A stretch of DNA of 64,000 nt from Nonomuraea solani (GTDB lineage Bacteria > Actinomycetota > Actinomycetes > Streptosporangiales > Streptosporangiaceae). Numbering within the stretch: position 1 is the stretch's first letter; each line of letters starts with the position of its first letter. The DNA lies in assembly GCF_900108335.1 (NCBI RefSeq), contig NZ_FNVT01000011.1, positions 144,218 through 208,217 on the forward strand, in the 5' to 3' direction. This document shows, one piece after another, positions 16,416-25,981 of the stretch. The notes under the pieces were generated by a model, which was not told the DNA's origin, ran no database searches, and was given only the letters and a program-made list of their open reading frames with translations. Position numbers and translations under genes: made by a program.

Positions 16416-17018
16416 ATGCCGCAGGGGAAGCCGGCCGTCGTGCCTGAAGACGGTCTCACCACCCGGCAGCGCCGGACGAGACCACTGTTGATGGTTCATA
16501 CCGGGCCGGGGAAAGGCAAGTCGACGGCCGCGTTCGGGATGGCGTTGCGGGCCTGGAACCAGGGGTGGCCGGTCGGGGTGTTCCAGTTCGTGAAGTCGGC
16601 CAAGTGGCGGATCGGGGAGGAGCGGGCGCTCAGGGTGCTTGGTGAGACCGGCGAGGGCGGCGCGGTGACCTGGCACAAGATGGGTGAGGGCTGGTCGTGG
16701 ATTCAGCGGCCGGGCACCGAGGAGGATCACGCGGCCGACGCCCGTGAGGGGTGGGAGCAGATCAAGCGGGATCTGGCCGCCGAGACGTACCGGTTCTATG
16801 TGCTGGACGAGTTCACGTACCCACTGAAGTGGGGCTGGCTGGACTTGGACGATGTGCTGGCGGCGTTGACCGCGCGGCCTGGGAACCAGCATGTGGTGAT
16901 CACCGGGAGAGACGCGCCCGAGCGGCTGATCGAGGTGGCTGATCTGGTGACGGAGATGGGGAAGGTACGCCATCCCATGGATGCCGGGCAGAAGGGTCAG
17001 AAGGGGATCGAGTGGTAG
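16416..17018 (+). CDS. cobO: Cob(I)yrinic acid a,c-diamide adenosyltransferase
   Basis: A 200-residue CobO/BtuR family enzyme with P-loop HTGPGKGKST near residues 28-37, and YRFYVLDEFTYPLKWGWLDLDDVLAAL and RPGNQHVVITGRDAPERLIEVADLVTEM typical of the family. It transfers the adenosyl group of ATP to Co(I) to form the upper ligand of coenzyme B12. It starts 2 bp after the chelatase stop, and the start of cobB overlaps its end by 7 bp, so this is a tight operon. Confidence 0.95.
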   Translation: MPQGKPAVVPEDGLTTRQRRTRPLLMVHTGPGKGKSTAAFGMALRAWNQGWPVGVFQFVKSAKWRIGEERALRVLGETGEGGAVTWHKMGEGWSWIQRPGTEEDHAADAREGWEQIKRDLAAETYRFYVLDEFTYPLKWGWLDLDDVLAALTARPGNQHVVITGRDAPERLIEVADLVTEMGKVRHPMDAGQKGQKGIEW

Positions 17019-18340
17019 TTCCCCGGCTCGTCATAGCCGCGCCCTCGTCCGGAAGTGGCAAGACGACGGTGGCCACGGGACTGATGGCGGCGCTGCGGGG
17101 CCGGGGGCTCGCGGTCTCGCCGCACAAGGTGGGGCCCGACTACATCGATCCGGGTTATCACGCGCTGGCCGCCGGACGGCCCGGGCGCAATCTGGACCCG
17201 TGGCTGGTGGGTGAGGAGCGGGTGGCGCCGCTGTTCCTGCACGGCGCGGCCGGGTGTGACGTGGCGGTGGTCGAGGGGGTGATGGGGCTGTTCGACGGCC
17301 GGGCCGACACGGACTTCGCCTCGACCGCGCACGTCGCCAGGCTGCTGGACGCACCGGTGGTGCTGGTCGTGGACGCGGCGCGGCAGAGCAGGTCGGTGGC
17401 GGCGGTGGTGCACGGGTTCGCCACGTTCGACCCTCGGGTGCGCGTGGGCGGGGTCGTCCTGAACCGGGTGGGATCGGACCGGCACGAGGAGCTGTGCCGG
17501 GCGGCGCTGGCCTCGGCAGGGGTGCCGGTGCTGGGCGCGATCCGCCGTGACGACGCGGTGTCCACTCCGTCCCGGCATCTCGGGCTGGTGCCCGCCGTCG
17601 AACGTCGCGCGGAGGCGGTGCGTGCGGTGGATCGGCTCGGCGCCCTGGTGGCCCGCTCCTGCGACCTCGACGCCCTGGTACGCCTGGCCGCCACGGCCCC
17701 TGCCCTGACCGCCCGGCCCTGGACCCCGGCACCCATCGAGGTCGGGGAGAAGGTCGTGGTGGCGGTGGCGGGTGGGGCCGCCTTCAGTTTCGGGTACGCG
17801 GAGCACCTGGAGCTGCTGCGGGCGGCCGGCGCCGAGCCGGTCGTGTTCGATCCGCTGCGCGACGAGCGACTGCCAGCAGGCACCGCCGCGCTGGTCATAG
17901 GCGGTGGTTTCCCCGAGGTGTACGCCGCCGAACTCGCCGCCAACGAGCCCCTCCGCGCCCAGGTGGCATCCTTCGGCGGGCCGATCGCGGCCGAGTGCGC
18001 CGGCCTGCTGTACCTGTGCCAGGAACTGGACGGCCGCCCCATGTGCGGGCGCGTCCCGGGCCGGGCGCGCATGACGCCGAAGCTCACCCTCGGCTACCGC
18101 GACGCCGTAGCCCTCCGCCGCTCCCCGCTGACCAGGCCCGGCGAGCGCTACCGAGGCCACGAGTTCCACCGCACGACCCTCACGCCCGCCGGTGAGCCGC
18201 TGTTCCGCTGGCCGGGCGGCACCGACGGCCACGGCGACGCCCGGGTGACCGCGTCCTACCTGCACCTGCACTGGGCCGGCAGCCCCGAGGCGGCTCAGCG
18301 GCTGGTGTCGTCCTCCAGGTCGCCCTCGGTCTTGAGGTAG
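17012..18340 (+). CDS. cobB: Hydrogenobyrinic acid a,c-diamide synthase
   Basis: A 442-residue glutamine amidotransferase starting at GTG. The N-terminal synthetase domain has P-loop PSSGSGKTT and KVGPDYIDPGYH. The C-terminal type 1 glutaminase half has GGGFPEVYAAEL and the nucleophile region IAAECAGLLYL (Cys), with the late His in TASYLHLHWAG. It amidates the a and c side chains before cobalt insertion in the aerobic pathway. Its 3' end overlaps the convergent cobN by 46 bp. Confidence 0.95.
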   Translation: MVVPRLVIAAPSSGSGKTTVATGLMAALRGRGLAVSPHKVGPDYIDPGYHALAAGRPGRNLDPWLVGEERVAPLFLHGAAGCDVAVVEGVMGLFDGRADTDFASTAHVARLLDAPVVLVVDAARQSRSVAAVVHGFATFDPRVRVGGVVLNRVGSDRHEELCRAALASAGVPVLGAIRRDDAVSTPSRHLGLVPAVERRAEAVRAVDRLGALVARSCDLDALVRLAATAPALTARPWTPAPIEVGEKVVVAVAGGAAFSFGYAEHLELLRAAGAEPVVFDPLRDERLPAGTAALVIGGGFPEVYAAELAANEPLRAQVASFGGPIAAECAGLLYLCQELDGRPMCGRVPGRARMTPKLTLGYRDAVALRRSPLTRPGERYRGHEFHRTTLTPAGEPLFRWPGGTDGHGDARVTASYLHLHWAGSPEAAQRLVSSSRSPSVLR

Positions 18341-21300
18341 ACCTCCTGCAGCCCACGCAGCAGGTCGGGGTCGGGGTGCTCCCACATGCCCCGTTCGGCC
18401 GCCTCCAGCAGGCGTTCGGCGATCCCGTGCAGGGCCCACGGGTTCGAGCGGGCCATGAACTCCTGGTTCTCGGGGTCGAGCACGTACGTCTCGGTGAGTT
18501 TGTCGTACATCCAGTCGGCGACCACGCCCGTGGTGGCGTCGTAGCCGAACAGGTAGTCGACGGTCGCGGCCAGCTCGAAGGCGCCCTTGTAGCCGTGCCG
18601 CCGCATCGCCGCCAGCCACCTTGGGTTGATCACCCTGGCGCGGAAGATCCGCGACGTCTCCTCGGACAGCGTGCGGGTCCGTACGGCGTCGGGGCGGGTG
18701 CTGTCGCCCACATAAGCGGCCGGTGCCCTGCCGGTGAGCGCGCGGACGGTGGCCACCATGCCGCCGTGGTACTGGAAGTAGTCGTCGGAGTCGGCGATGT
18801 CGTGCTCGCGGGTGTCGACGTTCTTGGCCGCCACGGCGATCCTGCGGTAGGCGTCCTCCATCTGCGGCCGGGCGGCGACACCGTCGAGGTCGCGGCCGTA
18901 GGCGAAGCCGCCCCACACGGCGTACACCTCGGCCAGGTCGGCGTCGTCACGCCAGTTGCGGCTGTCGATGAGCGGTAGCAGCCCGGCCCCGTACGCGCCG
19001 GGCGCGGACCCGAAGATCCGCATCGTCGCCAGGCGTTCGTCCCCGCCGGCCGCCGCGACGTGGGCGCGGACGTAGTTGTCCTCATCCGCCTCCGCCAGCC
19101 CGGCCGCCAGCCGTACGGCGTCGTCGAGCATGGCCACGACGTGCGGGAATGCGTCGCGGAAGAAGCCGCTGATGCGTACCGTCACGTCGATCCTGGGCCG
19201 GCCCAGCTCGGCGAGCGGGATCGGCTCCAGGCGGGTGACCCGGCGCGAGGCCTCGTCCCATTCGGGGCGGACGCCGAGCAGCGCCAGCACCTCGGCCACG
19301 TCGTCACCCGCCGTACGCATGGCGCTGGTGCCCCACACCGACAGCCCCACCGAACGCGGCCACTCGCCGTTGTCCGCGCGGTAGCGCTCCAGCAGCGACT
19401 CCGCCATCGCCTGCCCGGTCTCCCAGGCCAGCCGGCTGGGCACCGCGCGCGGGTCGACGGAGTAGAAGTTACGGCCGGTCGGCAGCACATTGATCAGGCC
19501 GCGCAACGGCGACCCGCTCGGCCCGGCGGGCACGTAACCGCCGTCGAGAGCGTGCAGGATGTGGTCGAGCTCGTCCGTGGTCCGCGCCAGCCGTGGCACC
19601 ACCTCGGTCGCGGCAAAGGCGAGCACCCGAGCGACCGGCTCAGAAGAGGTAAGATCCCCGACCGCCTCGACGGCCCACCCCCGCTCCTCCATCCCGGCCA
19701 CGAGAGCCCGCGCCGTCGCCTCCGCCCGGTCCACGTCCCCCAGCCCCGCCGTCCCGTCCTCCGCCAGCCCGAGGGCCTCCCGCAGCCCGGGCAGGGTCTC
19801 CCGCCCCGACCACATCTGCCGGGCCCGCAGCATGGCCAGCACCAGATCCACCCGCACCTCACCGGCCGGCGCCTGGCCGAGCACGTGCAGGCCGTCGCGG
19901 ATCTGCGCGTCCTTCACCTCGCACAACCAGCCGTCCACGTGCAGCACGAAGTCGTCGAACTCGGTGTCGTGCGGCCGGTCCGCCAGGCCCAGGTCGTGGT
20001 CGAGCCGCGCGGCCTGGATCAGCGTCCAGATCTGCGCCCTGATCGCGGGCAGCTTGGCCGGGTCCATGGCGGCGATGGTGGCGTGCTCGTCCAGCAACTG
20101 CTCCAGCCGGGCGATGTCGCCGTAGGTCTCGGCGCGGGCCATCGGCGGCACCAGGTGGTCCACCAGCACGGCGTGCGCCCGCCGCTTGGCCTGGGTGCCC
20201 TCCCCCGGGTCGTTCACCAGGAAGGGATAGACCAGCGGCAGGTCCCCGATGGCGGCGTCGGTGCCGCACGCGGCCGACATGCCCGCCGACTTCCCGGGCA
20301 GCCACTCCAGGTTGCCGTGCTTGCCCACGTGCACCATCGCGTGCGCGCCGAAGCCGGCCGCCAGCCAGCGGTAGGCGGCCAGGTAGTGGTGGCTCGGCGG
20401 CAGGTCGGGGTCGTGGTAGATGGCGATCGGGTTCTCGCCGAAGCCGCGCGGCGGCTGCACCATCACCACCAGGTTGCCGGCCCGCAGCGCGGCCAGGACG
20501 ATGTCGCCCTCGTGCACGAACAGCTCGCCGGGCGGCGGCCCCCAGTGCCGCTCCATCTCCTCGCGGAGGGTCGCGGGCAGCGTACGGTACCAGCGTTCGT
20601 AGTCGGCGGCGGAGATGCGTACCGGATTGCCGGCGAGGTGCTCCTCGGTCAGCCAGTCCTGGTCCTGGCCACCGGCGGCGATCAGCGCGTGGATGAGCGC
20701 GTCGCCGTCCTGCTCGGCCACGCCGGGAAAGCCGTCGCCCAGGTCGTAGCCCGCCTCGGCGAGCCTGGCCAGCAGCCGTACGGTGCTGGCCGGCGTGTCC
20801 AGGCCGACGGCGTTGCCCACGCGGGAGTGCTTGGTCGGGTACGCCGACAACATCACCACCAACCGCCGCTCACCGGGCGGGGTGTGCCGCAGCAGCCCGT
20901 GCCGTACGGCGATGCCCGCCACCCGCGCGGCCCGTTCGGCGTCGGCCACGTAGACGGTCAGCCCGTCGCGGTCGATCTCCTTGAACGAGAACGGCACCGT
21001 GATGATCCGCCCGTCGAACTCGGGGATCGCCACCTGCGAGGCCGCGTCCAGCGGCGACAGACCGTCGTCGTTCTCCTCCCACGCCCGCTTCGAGGTCGTC
21101 AGGCAGAGCCCTTGCAGGATCGGCACGTCCAGGGCCGCCAGCGCGCCGACGTCCCACGCCTCGTCGTCACCGCCCGCCCCGGCGGTGGCCGGTCGCGAGC
21201 CGCCCGCCGCCAGCACCGTGACCACCAGCGCGTCGGCCGCCCGCAGGGTGTCGAGCAGTTCGGGCTCGGCCGTGCGCAGGGACGAGCAGAAGATCGGCAG

Positions 21301-21864
21301 CGCCTGCCCGCCCGCCGCCTCGATGGCCGCGCAGAGCGTCTCGACGAAGGCGGTGTTGCCCGCCATGTGGTGCGCCCGGTAGTAGAGCACGCCCACCACG
21401 GGCCCGCTCCGCGACCCCGCCGCGCGCTCCAGCCGTCCCCAGGTGGGCGCCGGTGCGGGCGGCACGAATCCGTGGCCGGTCAGCAGGACGGTGTCGGACA
21501 GGAACGCGTGCAGCTCGGCCAGGTTGCCCGGCCCGCCCTGCGCCAGGTAGGCGTGCGCCTCGGCGCAGACGCCACCGGCGACCGTGGACAGCTCCATCAG
21601 CTCGGCGTCCGGCGCCTGCTCGCCGCCCAGCACCACCACCGGACGCGGCCCGGCCAGCAGCGCGTCGAGCCCTTCCTCCCAGGCGCGGCGGCCACCGAGC
21701 AGGCGTACGACGACCAGATCGACGTCTTCGACCAGGCCGGGCAGGTCGTCGGCGGCCAGCCTGGCGGGGTTGCCCCATCGGTAGGCCGCGCCGCTGGCCC
21801 GGGCGCTCAGCAGGTCGGTGTCGGAGGTCGAGAGCAGCAGGACGGTACGGCTGTCGCCAGGCAC
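18295..21864 (-). CDS. cobN: Cobaltochelatase large subunit CobN
   Basis: A 1189-residue CobN/magnesium chelatase H-family protein of normal length. Hallmarks are GVLYYRAHHMAGNTAFVETLCAAIEAAGG, VGKHGNLEWLPGKSAG, and the C-terminal SRNWRDDADLAEVYAVWGGFAYG and NPRWLAAMRRHGYKGAFELAATVDYLFGYDATTGVVADWMYDKL segments. It binds the corrin ring and cobalt and works with the ChlI-ChlD-type ATPase. It is a single-gene minus-strand unit under the B12 riboswitch at 21905-22065 and is convergent with cobB. Confidence 0.95.
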   Translation of the reverse strand: MPGDSRTVLLLSTSDTDLLSARASGAAYRWGNPARLAADDLPGLVEDVDLVVVRLLGGRRAWEEGLDALLAGPRPVVVLGGEQAPDAELMELSTVAGGVCAEAHAYLAQGGPGNLAELHAFLSDTVLLTGHGFVPPAPAPTWGRLERAAGSRSGPVVGVLYYRAHHMAGNTAFVETLCAAIEAAGGQALPIFCSSLRTAEPELLDTLRAADALVVTVLAAGGSRPATAGAGGDDEAWDVGALAALDVPILQGLCLTTSKRAWEENDDGLSPLDAASQVAIPEFDGRIITVPFSFKEIDRDGLTVYVADAERAARVAGIAVRHGLLRHTPPGERRLVVMLSAYPTKHSRVGNAVGLDTPASTVRLLARLAEAGYDLGDGFPGVAEQDGDALIHALIAAGGQDQDWLTEEHLAGNPVRISAADYERWYRTLPATLREEMERHWGPPPGELFVHEGDIVLAALRAGNLVVMVQPPRGFGENPIAIYHDPDLPPSHHYLAAYRWLAAGFGAHAMVHVGKHGNLEWLPGKSAGMSAACGTDAAIGDLPLVYPFLVNDPGEGTQAKRRAHAVLVDHLVPPMARAETYGDIARLEQLLDEHATIAAMDPAKLPAIRAQIWTLIQAARLDHDLGLADRPHDTEFDDFVLHVDGWLCEVKDAQIRDGLHVLGQAPAGEVRVDLVLAMLRARQMWSGRETLPGLREALGLAEDGTAGLGDVDRAEATARALVAGMEERGWAVEAVGDLTSSEPVARVLAFAATEVVPRLARTTDELDHILHALDGGYVPAGPSGSPLRGLINVLPTGRNFYSVDPRAVPSRLAWETGQAMAESLLERYRADNGEWPRSVGLSVWGTSAMRTAGDDVAEVLALLGVRPEWDEASRRVTRLEPIPLAELGRPRIDVTVRISGFFRDAFPHVVAMLDDAVRLAAGLAEADEDNYVRAHVAAAGGDERLATMRIFGSAPGAYGAGLLPLIDSRNWRDDADLAEVYAVWGGFAYGRDLDGVAARPQMEDAYRRIAVAAKNVDTREHDIADSDDYFQYHGGMVATVRALTGRAPAAYVGDSTRPDAVRTRTLSEETSRIFRARVINPRWLAAMRRHGYKGAFELAATVDYLFGYDATTGVVADWMYDKLTETYVLDPENQEFMARSNPWALHGIAERLLEAAERGMWEHPDPDLLRGLQEVYLKTEGDLEDDTSR

Positions 21865-21904
21865 GGCGCATCCTCCCTCGGGGTCCTCGCCCCGGTCGCG
21901 GGTG

Positions 21905-22065
21905 TCAGGACGGCAGGAGTCTCCTGGCTCCCGGATCGACGCTCACCCCGGCCTTCCCGCCCGTTGCCGGACGGTGGCCTGCGGTGGGGTTCGCTCCCCG
22001 GTCACAGTGGCGGGACCGCGCCGGTTTCGCACCGGCTTCCTCACTCAGCCATCCCTTACCGAGGA
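21905..22065 (-). promoter_or_regulatory. Cobalamin (B12) riboswitch upstream of cobN
   Basis: On the minus strand the leader contains GGAAGCCGGTGCGAAACCGG then GCCACTGTGACC (22040-22001), and the B12 box GGGAGCCAGGAGAC followed by TCCTGCCGTC (21933-21908). These are the conserved elements of the cobalamin aptamer. Ends are approximate. It lies about 40 bp before the cobN start and should make cobN expression B12-repressible. Confidence 0.92.
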
Positions 22066-22114
22066 GCCTACGACAGAGGTGGCCGCCACCAGAACAGGCG
22101 TTACCATCCTTTTC

Positions 22115-23167
22115 GTGTCCATAGCCGACTTTCCCGGACGTGCGCGCCCTGACGCCTGTCCCGGAGCGCTACAGGTACACGAGGCCGCCGACGGCCCCCT
22201 GGCCCGGATCCGCCTGCCCGGCGGGGCGATCACCCGGGCCCAGTTGCTGGAGCTGGCCGCGTGCGCGGCGGAGCTCGGGACGGGGGTGATCGAGCTGACC
22301 TCGCGGGCGAACGTCCAGGTACGCGGCCTGCGCTCCCCCGCCGCCTTCGCCGATCGCATGGCGGCCGCCGGACTTCTGCCGTCGCCCTCGCACGAACGCG
22401 TCCGCAACATCGTCGCCTCCCCGACGGGAAGCCTGGCACTCGTCGAGACCCTCGACCGCGAGCTCTGCGCCCGCCCTCGGCTGGCCGCCCTGCCGGGCCG
22501 CTTCCTGTTCGCCCTGGACGACGGGACCTGCGACGTGACGACCCTGAAGGCCGACGTCACCCACCTCGCCGCAGAAGGCCGCCTGCTGCTCGCGGGCGTC
22601 GACGCCGGTCTCGTCCTCGAGCAAGAGACCGTAGTGCCCACGATGCTCGCGGCCGCCGAAGCCTTCCTCGACGAACGGGACACGAGCGAGGCCTGGCGCA
22701 TCGCCGAGCTGCCCGACGGCCCGGCCCGCATCGCCACCCGCCTGGGCGGCACCGCCACCGACCGCCCGCTCCCCCCTGCCCGCCCACGACGTGTGCCACT
22801 GGAGGTCGTGGTGCCCCTCGGCCGCCTGACCCCCGGCCAGGCCCGAGCCCTCGCCACCGGTGCCGTACGACTGACGCCCTGGCGAACCGTGGTGGTGACC
22901 GAGCAGATCGACGGCACGGCACTGGAGGCCGCCGGCCTGAGCACCGACCCGCGATGGGCGGGGGTGACGGCGTGCACCGGCAGACCCGGCTGCGCGAAGG
23001 CACTCGCCGACGTGCAGGCCGACGCCCGCCGCTGGGTCGCCACCCTGACCGGCCCCGCCCCGGCCCCCGTCCACTGGTCGGGATGCGAGCGACGCTGCGG
23101 AGCCCCGCCCGGCAAGGTCACCCACAGGGTCGCCACCGGCGACGGATACGACGAAAGGCACCAGTGA
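22115..23167 (+). CDS. cobG: Precorrin-3B synthase CobG
   Basis: A 350-residue protein starting at GTG (VSIADFPGRARPDACPGALQ). It belongs to the nitrite/sulfite reductase superfamily: ferredoxin-like half domains (ARIRLPGGAITRAQLLELAACAAELGTGVIELTSRANVQVRG) and the 4Fe-4S cysteines in TACTGRPGCAKAL and HWSGCERRCG. CobG uses O2 to hydroxylate precorrin-3A before ring contraction, so its presence marks the aerobic pathway. An earlier in-frame start is possible but would run into the cobN riboswitch. Its stop overlaps the GTG of cobH (GTGA). Confidence 0.88.
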   Translation: MSIADFPGRARPDACPGALQVHEAADGPLARIRLPGGAITRAQLLELAACAAELGTGVIELTSRANVQVRGLRSPAAFADRMAAAGLLPSPSHERVRNIVASPTGSLALVETLDRELCARPRLAALPGRFLFALDDGTCDVTTLKADVTHLAAEGRLLLAGVDAGLVLEQETVVPTMLAAAEAFLDERDTSEAWRIAELPDGPARIATRLGGTATDRPLPPARPRRVPLEVVVPLGRLTPGQARALATGAVRLTPWRTVVVTEQIDGTALEAAGLSTDPRWAGVTACTGRPGCAKALADVQADARRWVATLTGPAPAPVHWSGCERRCGAPPGKVTHRVATGDGYDERHQ

Positions 23168-23784
23168 CCGACTACCTCCGCGACGGCGCCGAGATCTACC
23201 GGCGTTCGTTCGCGACCATCCGCGCCGAGACCGACCTGACCGGCCTCCCGCCCGACGTGGCCCGGGTCGCGGTGCGGATGATCCACGCCTGCGGCATGAC
23301 CGACCTGGTCAAGGACCTGGCCTGGTCCCCGCGGGTGGTCCGGGACGCCCGCGCCGCCCTGCGCGGGGGCGCGCCCGTGTTGTGCGACGCCCACATGGTC
23401 GCCTCCGGTGTGACCAAGCGCCGCCTGCCCGCCGGCAACGAGGTGGTGTGCACGCTGAACGACCCGGCCGTGCCCGAGCTGGCGGAACGGCTCGGCACCA
23501 CGCGCAGCGCCGCCGCGCTGGAGCTGTGGCGCGACCGGCTGGAGGGCGCGGTGGTGGCCGTCGGCAACGCGCCGACCGCCCTGTTCCGCCTGCTGGAGCT
23601 GGTCGCCGAGGGAGCGGGCAGGCCGGCGGCGGTGATCGGCGTCCCCGTCGGCTTCATCGGCGCGGAGGAGTCCAAGCGGGCTCTGGCGGACGGCGATCTG
23701 GAGTATCTGGTGGTGCACGGCCGTCGCGGCGGCAGTGCCATGACCGCGGCGGCGATCAACGCCATCGCCTGCGAAGAGGAGTGA
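23164..23784 (+). CDS. cobH: Precorrin-8X methylmutase CobH
   Basis: A 206-residue protein starting at a GTG that overlaps the cobG stop. It contains MIHACGMTDLVKDLAWSP with the catalytic His, PVLCDAHMVASGVTKRRLP, and the C-terminal PVGFIGAEESKRAL and YLVVHGRRGGSAMTAAAINAIA, all typical of CobH/CbiC. It moves the C11 methyl to C12 to give hydrogenobyrinate. Confidence 0.95.
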   Translation: MTDYLRDGAEIYRRSFATIRAETDLTGLPPDVARVAVRMIHACGMTDLVKDLAWSPRVVRDARAALRGGAPVLCDAHMVASGVTKRRLPAGNEVVCTLNDPAVPELAERLGTTRSAAALELWRDRLEGAVVAVGNAPTALFRLLELVAEGAGRPAAVIGVPVGFIGAEESKRALADGDLEYLVVHGRRGGSAMTAAAINAIACEEE

Positions 23785-23789
23785 GGGCG

Positions 23790-25268
23790 ATGACGGGACG
23801 TCTGTACGGAGTCGGGCTCGGCCCCGGCGACCCCGAGCTGGTCACGGTCAAGACCGCGCGGCTGATCGGTGAGGCCGACGTGATCGCCTACCACGCCGCC
23901 AGGCACGGGCGCAGCATCGCCAGGGGCATCGCGCTGCCGTATATGCGGCCGGGCCAGATCGAGGAGCTGCTGCTCTACCCGCTGACCACGGAGACCACCG
24001 ATCATCCCGGCGGCTACCAGGGCGCGCTCGACGACTTCTACGCCGACTGCGCGGAGCGGCTGGCCGCCCACCTGGACGCGGGCCGCATCGTGGTGGTGCT
24101 CAGCGAGGGCGATCCGCTGTTCTACGGCTCGTACATGCACATGCACAAGCGGCTCGCGCACCGCTACCCGACCGAGGTGGTGCCCGGGGTGACGTCCGTC
24201 AGCGCGGCCGCCGCCGTGCTCGGCCGCCCGCTGGTCGAGCGGGACGAGGTGCTCACCGTGCTGCCCGGCACCCTGCCGCCGGAGGTGCTCGCCGAGCGGC
24301 TGCGCGGCACCGACTCGGCCGCGGTGCTCAAGCTGGGCCGGACGTTCGAGAAGGTCCGCGACGCCCTCGCCGAGGCCGGGCGGCTGGACGACGCCTGGTA
24401 CGTCGAGCGCGCCACCATGGGCGCCGAGCGGGTCGCGCCGCTGAAGGACGTGGACGCCGACGGCGTGCCGTACTTCTCGCTGGCCCTGCTCGCCAGCCCG
24501 GCCGAGCGCACCTTCGTCGCCGAGCGGGAGGTGACCGAGGGCCCCGGCGAGGTGGCCGTGGTGGGTCTCGGCCCTGCCGGGCGGCCGTGGCTCACGCCGG
24601 AGGCGCAGGAGGCGCTGGCGGCGGCGACGGACCTGGTGGGGTACGGCCCGTACGTGGACCGGGTGGCGCCGAACCCGCGGCAGCGGCGGCACCGTACCGA
24701 CAACCGGGTCGAGGCCGAACGCGCCAGGCACGCGCTCGAACTGGCCCGCGAGGGCGCCCGGGTGGCGGTGGTGTCGTCCGGCGACCCCGGAGTGTTCGCC
24801 ATGGCCAGCGCGGTGCTCGAAGCGGCCGAGGACTATCCCGACGTGCCGGTGCGGGTGGTCCCCGGGCTGACGGCGGCGCAGGCGGTGGCGAGCCGGGCCG
24901 GGGCGCCGCTCGGGCACGACTACTGCGTGCTGTCGCTGTCGGACCTGCTCAAGCCGTGGGAGGTGGTGGCCGAGCGGCTGAGCGCGGCGGCGCGGGCGGA
25001 TCTGGTGCTGGCGCTGTACAACCCGGCTTCGCGCAGCCGTACGTGGCAGGTCGGGGCGGCCCGTGACCTGCTGCTCGAACACCGCGACGCGGCCACCCCC
25101 GTGGTGGTCGGCCGTGACGTCGGCGGCCCGGACGAGAGCGTCACGATCACCACACTGGGCGAGCTGGACCCGGACCAGGTGGACATGCGCTGCCTGCTGA
25201 TCATCGGCTCCTCGACCACGCGCGTCACCGAGAACGGCGGCGTCTACACCCCGCGCCGCTACCCGTGA
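23790..25268 (+). CDS. cobIJ: CobI-CobJ fusion: precorrin-2 C20- and precorrin-3B C17-methyltransferase
   Basis: A 492-residue protein with two consecutive tetrapyrrole methylase domains. Residues 1 to about 245 are CobI-like (GVGLGPGDPELVTVKTARLI, SEGDPLFYGSYMHM). About 250 to 490 are CobJ-like (VVGLGPAGRPWLTPEAQEAL, SSGDPGVFAMASAVLEA, PGLTAAQAVASRAGAPLGHDYCVLSLSD, ALYNPASRSRTWQ). Each half has the GxGxG-type SAM loop. Such fusions are known in actinobacteria. The start at ATG 23790 follows a GAGGAG site. It overlaps the convergent cobK end by 10 bp. Confidence 0.95.
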   Translation: MTGRLYGVGLGPGDPELVTVKTARLIGEADVIAYHAARHGRSIARGIALPYMRPGQIEELLLYPLTTETTDHPGGYQGALDDFYADCAERLAAHLDAGRIVVVLSEGDPLFYGSYMHMHKRLAHRYPTEVVPGVTSVSAAAAVLGRPLVERDEVLTVLPGTLPPEVLAERLRGTDSAAVLKLGRTFEKVRDALAEAGRLDDAWYVERATMGAERVAPLKDVDADGVPYFSLALLASPAERTFVAEREVTEGPGEVAVVGLGPAGRPWLTPEAQEALAAATDLVGYGPYVDRVAPNPRQRRHRTDNRVEAERARHALELAREGARVAVVSSGDPGVFAMASAVLEAAEDYPDVPVRVVPGLTAAQAVASRAGAPLGHDYCVLSLSDLLKPWEVVAERLSAAARADLVLALYNPASRSRTWQVGAARDLLLEHRDAATPVVVGRDVGGPDESVTITTLGELDPDQVDMRCLLIIGSSTTRVTENGGVYTPRRYP

Positions 25269-25981
25269 ACCCAGGCCACGGCCGCCTCGACCGTGTCCAC
25301 CGACCGCACGCCCTCAGGAAGGGGCGGGCGGTTCACCATGATCACCGGTAGGCCGAGCTCGCGGGCCGCGACGAGCTTGGCGGTGGTCATGGCGCCGCCG
25401 CTGTCCTTGGTGACCAGCACATCGAGGCGGTGCTCGCGGATGAGGGCCAGCTCGCCCTCGACGGTGTACGGCCCCCGGTCGAGGAGCACGTGCACCCCGG
25501 CCGGTACGGGCGGCTCCGGCGGATCCACCGACCTGGCCAGCAACCAGACCCCCGGCAACCCGGCGAAAACCGGCAGACTTCGCCGCCCGGTCGTCAGAAA
25601 GACCCGCTGTCCGGCCAACAGGGCGGCGGCCTCGTGCAGGGTCGCGACGCGTCGCCAGGAGTCGCCAGGGCCCTCCTGCCAGCCCGGCCGCCGCAGCACG
25701 AGCAGCGGCACGGCGGCCTGGGCCGAGGCCAGCGCGGCCGAGGCCGTCATCCGCTCGGCGAACGGATGGGTGGCGTCCACCAGGGCGTCGATCCGCTCCT
25801 CCGTCAGGTAGGCGGCCAGCCCTTCTGGGCCGCCGAACCCGCCCTCACGCACCTCGCCCACCGGCAGCCGCGGCCTGCTCACCCGTCCGGCCAGCGACGA
25901 CACGACGTGCACGCCAGGCGTGAGGGCCTGCGCCAGGGACCTGGCCTCCGCGGTGCCGCCCAGGATCAGGACGCGTCGCAT
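25259..25981 (-). CDS. cobK: Precorrin-6A reductase CobK
   Basis: A 240-residue NADPH-dependent reductase with N-terminal RVLILGGTAEARSLAQAL, VDATHPFAERMTASA, LTTGRRSL and LVTKDSGGAMTTAKLVAARELGLPVIMVNRPP, all CobK/CbiJ signatures. It reduces precorrin-6A to 6B. It is the last gene of a minus-strand operon and overlaps cobM by 16 bp. Confidence 0.95.
   Translation of the reverse strand: MRRVLILGGTAEARSLAQALTPGVHVVSSLAGRVSRPRLPVGEVREGGFGGPEGLAAYLTEERIDALVDATHPFAERMTASAALASAQAAVPLLVLRRPGWQEGPGDSWRRVATLHEAAALLAGQRVFLTTGRRSLPVFAGLPGVWLLARSVDPPEPPVPAGVHVLLDRGPYTVEGELALIREHRLDVLVTKDSGGAMTTAKLVAARELGLPVIMVNRPPLPEGVRSVDTVEAAVAWVHG

Noticed and set aside
19060..22152. A plus-strand open frame of about 1030 codons opposite cobN
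   Set aside because: It is antisense to the well-supported cobN gene and its riboswitch, with Gln/Arg/Val-rich low-complexity translation typical of a G+C-rich shadow frame.
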